From Bostrychus sinensis (lineage: Eukaryota > Chordata > Actinopteri > Gobiiformes > Eleotridae): a DNA stretch of 64,000 nucleotides. Shown piece after piece: positions 34,001 to 44,097 of this stretch. The stretch is from the NCBI GenBank assembly GCA_020698575.1, contig CM036241.1, forward strand, positions 35,461,416-35,525,415. Reading direction: 5' to 3'. The stretch's first letter is position 1. The number at the start of each line of letters is the position of its first letter. The position numbers and the translations under genes are program-made. The notes under the pieces are model-generated. The model did no database searches. It saw only the letters and a list, made by a program, of their open reading frames with translations, and was not told the origin of the DNA.

Positions 34001-36574
34001 CTGATTCCTGTCTGTGATTATGGTTGTAAAAGAGCTCTAACTTCTTACTTTGGGGTAGCTGAGGTCAACTGTTCCAAGGCAGGCAAGGTAAATTTTGGAC
34101 TATCAATAGGCAGACGAAGTGGAAAAGAATATTCATGCAAATTTTAGCAGCTAATAACAGTAGTATCATAGCTTTGAAACAAATCAAACTCAGCTTGTTA
34201 TTCCTATTGGAGGTGGCTAGTCCTATGGTGCTTATATTTGCATGCAACGGTGGGAGGAAACCAGAATATCCAGAAAACCCACAGTAACACTGGGTGGACA
34301 TGCAGACTCCACAGAAAGAAATCCTTGGCATCCTGGGATCAAACCCACAATCTCCTTGCTGTAAAGCAGAGGCACTAACCACTGTTCACCACACAATATA
34401 GTGAAGCTGTGTGATCCAATTTCTTCTCATTTAATGCCTGGGACTTCTCACCATTTTCTCATTTACAGTTGTTTGCCGAGATCTAAGATGACCCTAACCA
34501 CGGCGTTATCTTCTATCCTCTCCGCCATTATTCCCTCCCACCCCTCTCGCTCGCAAATGACTCCCAAATAAACAATGCTCCTTATTTATTTGTTATAATC
34601 ACGGCCTCATTCTGCCTCCTACACTGCGGTGACAGCAGAGGAAAGGCTGCATCAACTCCAGGCCCCGCCATCCAATTACATCTGTAATTACTTGTCATAG
34701 CCATTTTCTTTCTCTTTAGTCTCCCCTTTTTCTGCAGCTTTGGGGAATGGGTTAGAGGATAACATGATTGGTGTTGTGTTAGAAAACGTAACTTGTCCAA
34801 AAGAAGGGGCAAATAGGTTATAGATGATCATTAAGTGTTCAAGATGCAGTTATATTTTTGACCACTTGATGGTAGTGTTGCACTGCAGTCAAACACTAAG
34901 CTACCCTTGAAATGGTAACGCAATAGTTTCCTAATACTTACTGCTTGTACAAATTTATTGCCTAGTACACATTAATGTCATTTTACACAATTGTCCCTTT
35001 CTACTGAAATTGTCAGTGGCTTTTGAAACTTAACATAGAAGAATAGTAAGCAGACATCTTCTGCTGCTGGTTTATTTTATTTTTAACCATTCTTAAACCA
35101 GGAAAATCCCTATGAGATTCACAGATTTCTTTTTTTTAAGGGAGTCCTGGTCAAGAGGCGTCAACAGTACAACATGAGGCGAACAGATATATAAATGAGA
35201 TGACTGCTTTGTAGTGACGGCAATTTAAGCGCTGAAAGTATCAGTTTGGTTGACAATGTATGGGCTTTAGAAATGCGCAGGAGCTCTTCCTGGTTTCACG
35301 TGTCCGAGAGTTTCCAGATCTTCTGGAAAGGACGGGCTCAGCATACACTCAAACATGCGGGAATGGGGAAAAAAATGCAACTCCAGTTATGTTTTGAGGT
35401 GAAAACAACATTATAGCATGGTTAAAAGCTCAAAAAAGTTGATTTAGCAATATAGGGGGCCTTTAAATCAATATGTATCAACGGGGCAGCTGCATTTTGT
35501 CTGTACTACATGGGTCTCTTCTTGCTGCTTTACATGGCTGCGATGAGGGTGGCACCGGCAGACTGGCATCTGTATGATCGAGGGGAGCCACAGCAGGGGA
35601 GGCCCCGCTCTGTAAAATTGCTTACCATTAGCCCGGTATTTCCACTCCGATGCAGGTGGGATAAATGGAGAATCAAGTCGCCAGGTGGGCAGCTTCGCCT
35701 TGCCCGCCTTGCTGCCTGCCTTTAGGGCGATGGGAGTTATGAAGCATAAATATTCATGTCTATCTTCACTAGCTGTTGGCAGTCCCATGTTTTTGTTGAC
35801 ATATGGCGGATGGGCTGGAACTCGTAGCGGTGAATGTGATTACTCTGCCTGGATCTGTTGGTGTGTTGAAGTATCCGCAGTGAGTGTGGCGACCCTTTTT
35901 CCCGCTCAGGTGTCACGTCCGCTAAGTGTTCCTCACTAACTAAAGCACTCATTAGCCAGCCAGCTCAATGCAAACTGTTCTACTCAGCTGCAGCATACCT
36001 CAGCCACCTGCCACATAGCGAGATCACACATATGCCGTTATCATGCCCGCTCACTTTAATCATGTAATCCCTCGGAACTTGGGAGTGGTGCGAATATGAG
36101 CCGCACTTAAATAAGAAATCTTTTCTGTTTAATGAGATTGACTGCATCGGTTTCCTGCGTCCTTTAGGTTGCCTGTCTGATCCGCGTGCCAACCGAGGTG
36201 GTGAAGCAAAGAGCCCAGGCCTCTCCAGCATCAACGACCTACCACATGCTGCTTTCTACGCTTCGAGAAGAGGTACTATTAATCTTACCAATACACTTAG
36301 CAAATTAAAGAACATTAACAGGCTTTATTGCACCTATAAGTCATAGCATTTGTCCAGCTAAATCAAACACACAGGAAAAGAAACCTAAAAAATACCTATT
36401 AGCAAGGTGTGCCCTGCCTCATGCCCTAAGCAGCTGTGAATGTCTCCATCCCATCACTGAGAAAATGCATGAATCCTGTACATAAATTCTGCGAGTTCCC
36501 ATAATTCATTGTGTATTTCTTCGCAGGGCATCAGAGGCCTCTACAGAGGATACGGGAGTACAGTTCTCAGAGAG
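25783..36574 (+). CDS. slc25a26: slc25a26, mitochondrial S-adenosylmethionine carrier, 5' half
   Basis: Five exons join to 462 coding bases (154 codons). The family imports cytosolic S-adenosylmethionine across the inner mitochondrial membrane in exchange for S-adenosylhomocysteine, supplying methylation of mitochondrial RNA and proteins. Two of three SLC25 repeats are visible: PLDTIKTR (repeat 1 signature P-x-D/E-x-x-K/R-x-K/R) and PTEVVKQR with EEGIRGLYRG (repeat 2). The stretches GGFRRIYAGVPSAAIGSFPN and GEVVACLIRVP are characteristic of this carrier rather than of other SLC25 members. The third repeat and the stop codon lie beyond the window, after an intron of at least 27.4 kb. No frameshift or missing signature residue was seen. 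In human the gene lies between MAGI1 and LRIG1; neither was recognised here. Confidence 0.95.
25816..27183 (+). other. slc25a26: slc25a26 intron 1
   Basis: GT (25816) to AG (27183), 1368 bp and AT-rich. It contains four copies of a 15-base motif, two direct and two inverted, arranged symmetrically (26203, 26357, 26437, 26805). The open frame at 26527-26730 on the minus strand has no family features. Confidence 0.85.
27184..27340 (+). CDS. slc25a26: slc25a26 exon 2
   Basis: Encodes AGGCAGMCVDLTLFPLDTIK and continues to SAAIGSFPN, ending in phase 1. It covers the first transmembrane helix, the first carrier signature PLDTIKTR with its salt-bridge residues Asp and Lys, and the matrix loop. The acceptor is TTCTTCAG and the donor GTAAGA. 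Confidence 0.95.
27394..28340. mobile_element. Tc1/mariner remnant in intron 2
   Basis: Inverted ends CAGTGGCAAGAAAAAGTATG, each flanked by the dinucleotide TA (27392-27393 and 28341-28342), the standard Tc1/mariner target duplication. A second inverted block, 'ctggaatttaaatg' with 'cattgagaggttcatgtcag', lies inside each end. 27730-27900 on the plus strand keeps a stretch with 'cggg.caaggagtgcattcatcagagaggcaac', recognisable as the N-terminal coding region of fish Tc1-like transposases. Internal deletion and frame decay leave it non-functional. Length is 947 bp against roughly 1.6 kb for complete elements. Confidence 0.85.
28465..28505. repeat. (CA)n microsatellite in intron 2
   Basis: CACACA with a few CATA interruptions, about 100 bp upstream of exon 3. 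Confidence 0.9.
28609..28727 (+). CDS. slc25a26: slc25a26 exon 3
   Basis: Completes the split codon of exon 2 to read NAAAFFVTYECTKSLL, then a variable Ser/Pro-rich loop (SSGPLAPPHVAP) and THMMAAALGEV, ending in phase 0. It covers the second helix, the intermembrane-side loop and the start of the third helix. The acceptor is TTTCAG and the donor GTAAGT, a consensus match. Confidence 0.95.
28858..29998 (+). mobile_element. RTE retrotransposon 3' end, split by an insertion
   Basis: 28858-29138 matches the C-terminal coding end of a second RTE-like family: 'ttgtatggtttagag', 'gagatggtttgcatatgtgcagaggagggatag', 'agaggagatttatggatatagtgaaagagga', 'ggtggagacccc'. It breaks at 29138 and resumes at 29962 with 'ctgaaggaaaaagccaaaggagaagaagaagaa', the expected 3' end of the same element. 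Stops and indels are frequent. It lies in slc25a26 intron 3 in the sense direction. Confidence 0.7.
29139..29961. mobile_element. PIF/Harbinger-like non-autonomous element
   Basis: Inverted ends GCTTTGTGCTACGAAGCTGG and its imperfect complement (GCTCTGTACTACGAAGCTGG) enclose about 823 bp without a recognised transposase. It interrupts the RTE 3' end. The superfamily assignment rests on resemblance of the ends to common fish elements and is uncertain. The target duplication is at most a few bases. Confidence 0.55.
29999..31520. other. Intron 3 sequence, with a 36-base poly(T)
   Basis: A poly(T) run lies at 30992-31027. 30540-30780 and 31060-31370 are repeat-poor with balanced composition. No exon was recognised. 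Confidence 0.4.
31521..31995. mobile_element. 475-bp non-autonomous DNA element
   Basis: Ends with AGTAGAGGT at 31521 and its complement ACCTCTACT at 31987-31995. 'accatgtg(a/g)ctgaaggac(c/t)cc' and 'cttcataggaaacatcca' are shared with 23880-23980, and 'cataaagttaagaaaat' with 24220. Sequence near the right end ('ccagtatcggcacagaaaa') belongs to a fish family whose ends read 'taatcggccgacctcta'-like. No coding capacity. Confidence 0.6.
32250..32340 (-). mobile_element. SINE-like fragment
   Basis: 'ggggatcaaccccacaatctccttgtggaagcaggagtgctaacaactctgctacc' corresponds to the tRNA-like head of the 34230 and 62420 copies. Confidence 0.5.
32936..32960. repeat. (CA)n microsatellite in intron 3
   Basis: Twelve CA units. 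The flanks (32760-33060) are repeat-poor. Confidence 0.9.
33185..33365 (+). mobile_element. SINE-like body fragment
   Basis: 'gtggagtctgcatgttccctctgggtactccagcttcttcccactgtccaaagacatgcatg' is the body of the same tRNA-derived family as 34230 and 62420, in the opposite orientation. Confidence 0.6.
33385..33610 (+). repeat. FAM1 variant A, partial
   Basis: Carries 'tctcatcgctctacgtagacatgtgaaacccc', 'agcccatacaccgtcactgga' and 'gccattttatgctctgtcc'. Confidence 0.65.
33611..34229. other. Intron 3 sequence, unassigned
   Basis: AT-rich, with no recognised exon or element. Confidence 0.4.
34230..34392 (-). mobile_element. SINE-like tRNA-derived repeat
   Basis: Body 'gggtggacatgcagactccacagaaagaaat' followed by the head 'gatcaaacccacaatctccttgctgtaaagcagaggcactaaccactg', in the same order as the 62420 copy. 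Confidence 0.6.
34480..34700. other. Repeat-free island in intron 3
   Basis: Balanced composition and no transposon similarity, with paired homeodomain-type cores in 'ccaattacatctgtaattac' near 34671. A candidate conserved non-coding element. This is inferred from texture only. Confidence 0.3.
35090..35195. repeat. Dispersed fish repeat fragment
   Basis: 'ttaaaccaggaaaatccctatgagatt...aagggagtcctggtcaagaggc' is a phrase recurrent in teleost genomes. The family is unclassified here. Confidence 0.4.
35208..35467 (-). repeat. FAM1 variant A, partial
   Basis: Runs from 'gagatgactgctttgtagtgacggcaattta' to 'gatttagcaatatagggggccttta', the complete terminal half. Confidence 0.7.
35490..36120. other. 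Repeat-poor segment upstream of exon 4
   Basis: About 630 bp without a recognised transposon and with higher GC than the surroundings. Overlapping open frames on both strands (35468-35788 minus, 35685-35939 plus) show no domain. Conserved intronic sequence is possible. Confidence 0.35.
36168..36272 (+). CDS. slc25a26: slc25a26 exon 4
   Basis: 35 codons, phase 0 at both ends: VACLIRVPTEVVKQRAQ, then a Ser/Thr-rich matrix loop and LLSTLREE. It carries the second SLC25 signature PTEVVKQR. The acceptor is CCTTTAG and the donor GTACTA. Confidence 0.95.
36527..36574 (+). CDS. slc25a26: slc25a26 exon 5
   Basis: 16 codons, GIRGLYRGYGSTVLRE, phase 0 at both ends. With the end of exon 4 it forms EEGIRGLYRG, the second-repeat motif after the matrix helix. 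The acceptor is TTCTTCGCAG and the donor GTAGGA. Intron 4 is only 254 bp. The following exon, expected to begin with the Ile-Pro-Phe-Ser region, was searched for to 64000 and not found. Confidence 0.93.
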
Positions 36575-36589
36575 GTAGGATCACTCACT

Positions 36590-37015
36590 AGACCATCCTA
36601 GACTGGTCTTGGTCTTGAGACCTTTTTTTTAATGGTCTTGGTCTTGTCGTGGTCTCGGGTGCAGGCTTACTCGGCCTTGGTCCAATTAAAAAATCCGATT
36701 AAAAAATCTAATTTTACTCAGTCTTGTCTCAGCCTCGGATGTGGTGGTCTCAGAGATTTTATTTACAAAACATTATAGGAAAATGCTATTCTTCATAATC
36801 TTGCATTAGATTGAAATAATCAACCAATTTTTTTAAGCTTAGTTCACCTGGTTTGGTCTCAACCTGGTCTTGGTTTGCTTTGGTCTTGGTCTCTTGGTAT
36901 CATTGCAGTCTTAAACCCTGAAAGTCTGGTGCTTATCTTGGTGACGGTTCACTCTGGACTCCTACAGGGCTTGGTCTCGATTACTATGGTCTTGAATACG
37001 ACATTACTAGTCACT
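36590..37015. mobile_element. GGTCTTGGTCTTG-type repeat
   Basis: Many 'ggtcttggtctt' and 'ggtctcgg' phrases, AT-rich centre, ending in 'gacattactagtcac'. It resembles in style the hAT element at 50821, whose complement reads CAAGTCCAAGTC. Exact ends were not resolved. It starts only 16 bp after the exon 5 donor. Confidence 0.5.
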
Positions 37016-39461
37016 CATTACATTGTACATTATAATTTTGTTTTGTAAAAAAAATTGGTGTCAAAAATATTCCTGTAAACACCATTTTATATAACGATTT
37101 AGTGTCTACAATAGAAATATGTATTTGTTATTTATATTAATATATATTTAGTATCAGTATACTCTAAGTTCCATGCATTTATTGGGGAAGAAAAAGTTTT
37201 AAAGTTCAGTTTTAGATTATGGTGGACTGCTGTAATTGTCTGAATCAATGGGCAACACTGGTATAAATATTCCACAGTTCATAGAACATTTTGCCAGCCA
37301 TTGAATGTCATTTCATTTATACCTTAATAAGAATTTTCTATGGCACACACAAGTCTTAGTGCCTGTGACAAAGATGGAATTTACTTACTACAATTTTAAG
37401 TGCATCCTGTCCAGAACTACTCTGGCACACAACTGTGTAAATCCAGTTTTGTTTTAAGGGTAAAAGACATTGTTGAATTAGTATCTGAAACAACAACTTG
37501 CTCGGTACGAGCTATTCAGTTTTTATATAAGAAGATAAAGTGTCGAAGCAACATAGCGTCTTTTGCAGGTTTCTATCACTTGGTGTATTTTGCATCTCAG
37601 CCACTTCCCTGGGATATTTCTGTCTTGAATAGATTAAAGATTGAAGTGGGTGTAATATATCTAACAGACACGAGCTTCTAACCAGTTACCAGTTAAGACA
37701 ATTACTTGACTACATGAGCGTTGTGTAATGAATTCTTTTTGATAGGCTGGCTGAATATTGAGGCTTTCCATTCCTCTGACTGAAGACATTTTAATTTCTC
37801 CTGGGTCTTTTTTGAGGTTAGAAATATTGATTTACAGTTTTTTTCCCTCTCATTCAATTACTTGTGCAAGACACTACCTTCGATTGGAAGAACATCTGAT
37901 TAATTAATGCAATTAGTCCTGTTATAAATGCAAAACAAAACAGGGATAAATGAGCATTGGGCTATGCTCCCATGGTGGCTATTCACCTTTTTAATGAAAA
38001 AGCTGCTCTAGTCCTTTGATTCATGATCTTCTATTTGATTGCACCTGCAGTGCATGATAATGCAAAATAATCGTAGTGAAAGGTGTATAAATCTGTCATT
38101 TTCCACCACCTCCTGGATTAAAATACAAGTTGTGGAAAAATTAGAAAAGGGATGAGAAAGAAATGTATGAAGGTGACACTTGTCTTTCTATGCATTTTCC
38201 AGACGGAGGGCGTAATCTAGTCCCCTCTGCTGTGCTAGCCTGTACTTATTTTCTCCCTCACTAAACTGATGTTATTCACGCAAATTCCATCTGGACAGAT
38301 GGGGAAAAAAGGACAACAAGACACTGTGATTTCTCCAAGGGGCTCTGAATAAATGAATACATTTGGAGGCTGGCGCGTGGCCTGTGTGCATACTAACACT
38401 GGCAGATGAAACGCAACAGTGGCAGCAGGGATTCGGGCGAGGAAACGGCTAAGGATCCTCTGCTGTGATTGGCTTTGACGTGTGTCAGGAAGGTAATTCA
38501 TTTTCTCCTGGCCTCCATCGCTATCCTCCTATCTCTCTTCTCTGGCCGAGGACCCCGTCAAGATAAGTTTGTTTATGTGGTATAGCGTGGCGTCTGCCTC
38601 CTTTGCCGGCCCGCTAATTGAGGACCGCTCTGTGCTATATATTCATTAAGGAGCCTTCAAAAAGCATTTCTGATGGACATGATATTACATTAGAGCAGGT
38701 TGTGAAAGGAGCAGCCGCAGAGGGAGACTGGGATGCAGGTGTGACTGTCTGAAGCTTGAACATGGTTTTAAGTCAACATGACCCATAAGTCTCCACTTTA
38801 ATTTCAAAAGTATAGAAAAACTAATAAGCATTAAACTTTTGAAAGTCTATGGTGACATTAATCTTTGTCGTGGTCGACCCTTTCAAAAGCTGTCAAGAGC
38901 TCTGCTGAGTCAGCGGCTTTGAGTTCTAACTGAGCAGAGCATGAAATCAATGAGATTAAGACACTATGGTCAGTGATATGGTGCTTTAACCAAATGTCTA
39001 AGTCCAACTCATAATCAAACTTTAAAAATAAGCAAGGCTGAACAGTTTTTCAATAACATAATCTAATATTATGTCAGTGTATATTAATTGCCCATCAGAA
39101 GAAATATTTTATTGCCCAGAGTCGATTGACAACAACCAGGCTTAAAGCTCCGTGCTAACATTTATGCACCATCTACCACCACTAGATGGCGTGCTAAGAT
39201 TATCTACTAACCCTGACAATTCTGTATCACTTTGGCGCCTTCTTCTCTCCACACTGCCTGTCTACCTTTTCTCCATCACATTACTCTGACATTTATGAAC
39301 AGCTCTCAGGGGAGTCGTTTTTATATTTTATACCAAGCCTTTGCTGTGTCTAATTTGAAGTGGTGCAGTGTCATCTCAATTTTATCTAAATCTAAATTCT
39401 ACCATATTAAGTTTGAGTAATGAGATTGGGTTGGGTCATTCAGTAGCATTTTGGTCTTCAG
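37016..39461. other. Intron 5 sequence with a repeat-free island
   Basis: 37016-38200 is AT-rich and unassigned. 38200-38720 is GC-balanced without repeats, and its 38540-38690 part (with 'ccggcccgctaattgaggaccgctctgtgc') looks like conserved non-coding DNA. No exon was seen. Confidence 0.35.
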
Positions 39462-39720
39462 TGGTCCTATAATATGCTTTTCTCAGGCTTTTTGAAACAG
39501 CTTTGGATTAGTATTTCACATTTTATAACTTAAAATAATGTGCATGTATGGAAAACAACTTGTTTTGGGTAGCTGTTACTTTGGCTTTGCAGAGAACACT
39601 TGAATTAGGTGTCTGTCGCTCCCTGCTGGCAACGGTGAGGAATGGACAGAGCATAAAATGGCTAATTAGCAGTGCGATTAGCAACATGATGCTAACAGAT
39701 TATTGCTTCATAGTTCATTT
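39462..39720 (-). repeat. FAM1 variant A, partial
   Basis: Starts with the terminus 'ggtcctataatatgcttttctcaggctttttgaaa' and runs to 'atgatgctaacagat'. Confidence 0.7.
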
Positions 39721-40039
39721 ACAGAATTCAACTGGAAATCACAGACAAAGAAGGCTTTTGTTAAGTGTTGCTGTACATTTTGCAGACCGAATGAGAAATC
39801 TTGGATCGTATGCAATTTCTCAACCTCCTCCACCCAACAGCTGGGACCTGGCAACCTGAGGATCCTGTGGTAGAGCTTATGAAACACCTCTCCATCCAGG
39901 TTCTTCCTCACCACACCTCCGATTCATCTTTATCCCTCTTCTCTTTAAAGCTTCCCCCTCCTAACTGAAATTTTGTGCAAGGTATTTATTGGCAGCCTAA
40001 ACTATACGGCTATTTCTTCTGTCTGTAATTCATTCACGT

Positions 40040-40340
40040 TTCCTTATTAGAGGCCAGATTATTGGGGTAGCAAAAGCAGAGGTATCCTGACTTCCCTTTT
40101 CCCAGGCACTTCCAGGTGTAGATATACCAAGGCAATTCCCAGCCAACAAACATAGTCCTTGAATCCTTCACTCCTGGCTCTACACAACTACTAGTAGGAC
40201 ATGCACAAAAGCCTTCTTTAGAGAGTCATCCTGAACAGTTGTCTTAGTCACCTTGACTGGCTCTTATCTCTAAAACCTAACCCCTCTCATAAGGAAACAA
40301 ATTTCATGCAGCGTGTATCCAAGATCCTGCTTTTGAAACA
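40040..40340 (-). mobile_element. Old 3' fragment of the RTE-like family
   Basis: Collinear with 13195-13590 but heavily diverged: 'gacttcccttttcccaggcacttcca', 'ccaaggcaattcccagccaacaaacatagtcc', 'gagtcatcctgaacagttgtcttagtcaccttgactggctc', 'gtgtatccaagatcctg'. The similarity ends near 40340, close to the breakpoint seen in the other two copies. No long frame survives. Confidence 0.65.
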
Positions 40341-41173
40341 TCTTTAAGAAGTTAGAATAGATGGAGGGCTCCTGCTTCAAGTGAATGAGTTTTGGGTATT
40401 AACTCAAACTATATTTTTCATTAACTTTTAAAGATGAAGATGAACAAATCAAACTGCTAAAAGTCAAATATGTTGGAGTTAAACTGTCAGTTTTCTTGGG
40501 ATAAAGTGAGGCGATGTGCTGTTTCAGGCTGCAGGTGCACAGAAGTGAATAAAAGTGGATTTCTTGATGGTTCTTGTATGTGTGCCGTTACACACTTGTG
40601 CACATATTAAGTTTCACAGTGTGATGAGGGGGTTCAGTTTCCTCTGCCGTGATCCCATGTGTGACTCCGCCAGAGCACAGCTGATCCTGGTGTGGGTTTG
40701 GAAGGATGCCGCTCCTCAGTCTGACGCAGGTTCAATGGAAGAAGCACGGGCGATCGCTCCAATATCCTGTTTCTGTGAGCAGCAGTGCGCAAAGACTAGT
40801 GTTTATGCACCCACATATGGTGGAGACACAGCAGAAAGAAGGATAGAGCGTGTTTATTTTCATCTGCTATGTTTGTAAAGGCCAGGATTTGTGGGACACA
40901 CGTGAGAGAACAGAGGCTTCTTTTTTTGTACTTTGTGCTTACACAACAGCTACCATTTTTCCTTTAGCGACAGACAGCAACTCTCTAGTTTACTTGTGGA
41001 CCTCACCATTGTAGATGGTTTGTCGCCTTTTTTCATTTTGGCTTTTCCCTTGTAGGGTACCTTTCGAAGCCAAATACCAAAGTAGTATTGATAATAATCA
41101 GAAAGTATTGATGCTTTAGTAGTAATGGCAAAAATGTTATTCTAATACAAATTATAAGGAACTTCTTCTTCTT
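40341..41173. other. Intron 5 sequence, unassigned
   Basis: The open frame 40555-40878 shows no recognisable family and has no splice context. 40600-40870 is not obviously repetitive. Confidence 0.35.
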
Positions 41174-41175
41174 AT

Positions 41176-41412
41176 GGTACGTTCATACTGGACGCGAATC
41201 AGGTGTCAGGCGCGAGTGGTTACCATGATAAGTCTATGGAAAGCCGCGTTCAGGCGCGAACACGCGTCCTGCAGTGCAAATGACGCGAATGGCGCGACGC
41301 GAATCAAGCGAATGGCGCGTCATTCACGCGAGTGAATTCAAAATGGTCACATGTCCAACTAGACGGGAATGACGCGAATTTGACGCCAGGTTCGCGTCCG
41401 GTGTGAACGTAT
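41176..41412. mobile_element. CpG-rich MITE
   Basis: About 237 bp with inverted ends GGTACGTTCATACTGGACGC and the near complement of it (GCGTCCGGTGTGAACGTATC). It contains an unusual density of CpG in GACGCGAAT- and GGCGCGA-type words while the flanks are AT-rich. No coding capacity. Confidence 0.7.
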
Positions 41413-41623
41413 CATTACACTGGATTCTTCATGTGACCATTACAGCAATGTGACTTTTGCAGGTTTAACCTAATCCACTCTGTTCTGCTGCTCCAATGGC
41501 ATAAAAGAGGCGTAATTTTAACATGTATGCATATATAGGGTTTTCTAATTTACAAAAGTTAAAATATTACAGATGAGTAAAAATATTGGTAGTGACTGTT
41601 GAATTGGAATCAGTATCGGCAAT

Positions 41624-42018
41624 TAGAGCTGCATGATATGGAAAAACGTGATATTTCATAACTATGTTTCAAATTGCAATATTTTAAAATAAGGCCTACA
41701 TTTCTGACATGGTAAGTGAAATTCACCTAAAACAAAATGTATGTCCCTGTATTCACAAGTCAAAACAGTGACAAAACTTAACAGACTAAACCATCAATAA
41801 AACAAGTCTAAACTATGACTAAATTTATGAAATGATAACTAAAACTTTATTTAGTCACAACACATTTTCTTTTAAGGCTCTGGAAAATGATTCTTCAGTG
41901 TAAATCTCAGTCAGGAAGACCATAGCATTATTGCAATATAAAAAGATTCTTGCGATACATATATTGCTTTTGCTGATATTGCGATAACGATAATTTTGCA
42001 ATATACTGTGCAGGCCTA
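41624..42018. mobile_element. hAT-like non-autonomous element
   Basis: Ends TAGAGCTGCATGATAT and the complement of TAGGCCTGCACAGTATAT. The flanking octamers are TCGGCAAT (41616-41623) and TTGGCAAT (42019-42026), one mismatch. The interior is AT-rich with 'gatattgcgataacgataa' near the right end. Confidence 0.65.
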
Positions 42019-42147
42019 TTGGCAATACTACCCTTTGTATTGATTGGTATCGAATTGAAGTTGAGAAAGCAGGTAGTGTTATCGCGCATCACGTTTTGCC
42101 ACAGCAAATAATTCTGTCTCTTAGAGTGTAGTGACTTGCATATTTAA

Positions 42148-42203
42148 GTTGGCATAGGTTTTACGTCGGATGCCCTTCCTGGCGCAACCTTCTCTATTTA
42201 TTC
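42148..42203. repeat. Short dispersed repeat
   Basis: 'ttggcataggttttacgtcggatgcccttcctggcgcaacctt' recurs, diverged, within the hAT-like elements at 43783 and near 58830. Confidence 0.5.
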
Positions 42204-42423
42204 AGGTATGATATGCTCTTGTTTATTAGTGCTTACATATAAGTTTCACTTGCTAATTGTGTTCCTGTCTTATGGTTATTAGTAATACCTTATCTTTTGA
42301 CAATCCTCAGATGTCTAAAAACTTTGACCACTGTAGATTTGACACTTGACAGGAAATGTCAAGTGTCAAAAAAGTATATTATATTCAAATTTTAGGGCTT
42401 TCTAAAGGGATTCACAAAAACAT

Positions 42424-42793
42424 TTTAGGGCCCCATATTATGCTAAATGAACTTGTAAGCTTTTTACCATGTTATACTGTTGTTTCCACCTCAAAATCAT
42501 ACCTGGAGTTGTATTTGGTTTCATTCAATTGAGTAATCCTGTATGCTGAGACACTGCCCTTCTCAAGAGCTGAAAACACTGGGTTTCACCGCTCTACGTA
42601 AACATGTGAAACTCTGCCTCCTCCAGGAAGCGCTCCTGAGCTGTTTCTAAAGCACATACACTCTCACTGGACTCATTCTGATCTTTTCATCACTTAAACT
42701 ACAATGCAGTCAGCTCATTTATCTATCTGTTAGCTTCATGTTGCTAATAGCTGCACTAGTTAGTTGTGTGTACATTTTAAGTTATATGTGGCT
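42424..42793 (+). repeat. FAM1 variant A, near full length
   Basis: Reference copy for orientation: 'agggccccatattatgc', 'accatgttata', 'ctgtatgctgagacactgcccttctcaagagc', 'cgctctacgtaaacatgtgaaac', 'aggaagcgctcctgagc', 'gttagcttcatgttgctaatag'. Confidence 0.7.
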
Positions 42794-43640
42794 ATTTTTT
42801 TTTTTAATGAAGCTCTCATTTGAGTTGTGTGAAGAAAATGGGAATGCAATATCTGTCTTTAGCTTCGGGGAATCATTCTCCCTGTGTGCTGAATGATATC
42901 TATTACTTTACCACACCTGTCATTACACAGATTACTGGTGCACTCCCACTGCCACTCTGGAAGATGGATGGGGAAGGCTTCTGTGTGCAGTGACTGGCTG
43001 CACCTGTCATTGACATTAGCGCTGCTGTGTGAATGCATTCATACCTGCATGTAATCCTCTTCCTTCTGTGTCATCCCAGAGCGACGCAGCCCCCTTGTGA
43101 TACTATCTCCGTTACCTTTGGACCGGACCCCAACAGTATGTTTCAGATCAGAATAGAACTCGGTTACCTTTCGGGAGATGAAGATTTTATTGTCTTATTG
43201 ATGAGTTCTGCAGGCCTGAATAGACCCCCATGTGTGTGCGCACTCCTCAAGACTTGGCAAGAGGACAGGCTTTCTGTTCTTTCTGCTGAGGTTGATGTAT
43301 TGGATGCCTGTGCCATAGAGACTCATGGAATATAGGCTTTTGTAAGTTATGTTTTCCCTACTAAATCTTTCAATTCACTGAAAAATTCATCAGTATAGCT
43401 ATAATTTTTCATATAGTGCTCTCAGTGCATTTCTGTGTTTTTTCTGTAAAGACTTACTGCTAAAATTCAACGCCAAGCATTTTTCAAAAACTGTAACATA
43501 GTTGTTTTTGACAGCTGTAGATTTTTGGAAACGTCTGGAAAATTTAACTCTGAATGCCATTAATACCATTGCTGTGTGTCTTCATTTCTGTGGTCCTTTG
43601 AGGCACAAAATAGTTCCCAAAATTGGGAAAGGGTTTAATG
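42794..43640. other. Intron 5 sequence, unassigned
   Basis: The frame 43033-43335 is open for 100 codons but lacks domain features. No recognised repeat apart from the 8-bp target copy at the right end. Confidence 0.35.
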
Positions 43641-44000
43641 CAGGGGTGTCCAAACATTTTTCACTGAGGGCCACATATTGAAAAATGTATGTGGATGAGG
43701 GCCACTAGAGATGACAAATTGTGAGTCCCATTCAGCTACTCTTTCTTTCAGAGGTCTTGACATTAAATCATTCATAAGTGTACTTTGGCATAGGTTTTAC
43801 TCTGGATGCCTTTCTACAATAATCCGGGATTTTTTTTTGTTTTTGTTTACTACTTTGTTTACTTCTACTATAGAAGAGGTCTTCTATAATAGAAGAGGTA
43901 AAAGGCACATAATGAAGTTTTTTTTTTTTTTTTTAACCTTGCTGTTCAAAGTACCTGTGGCAATTTGTGGGCCAATAAGGTCACAGTTTGGACACCTCTG
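43641..44000. mobile_element. hAT-like MITE with exact 8-bp target duplication
   Basis: Ends CAGGGGTGTCCAAAC and GTTTGGACACCTCTG, flanked on both sides by GTTTAATG (43633-43640, 44001-44008). 360 bp, with a 'gagggccacat' block next to the left end and a poly(T) near the right. The same family is split at 22882-24720 and related to 58687-59095. Confidence 0.85.
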
Positions 44001-44097
44001 GTTTAATGCATAAAATAATGTGCTGTGTTGAAACTGACATAAGCCTATTCATTCCATGAACTATAAAAGTTTAAAAGCACATATGGCTGGAAATTGT

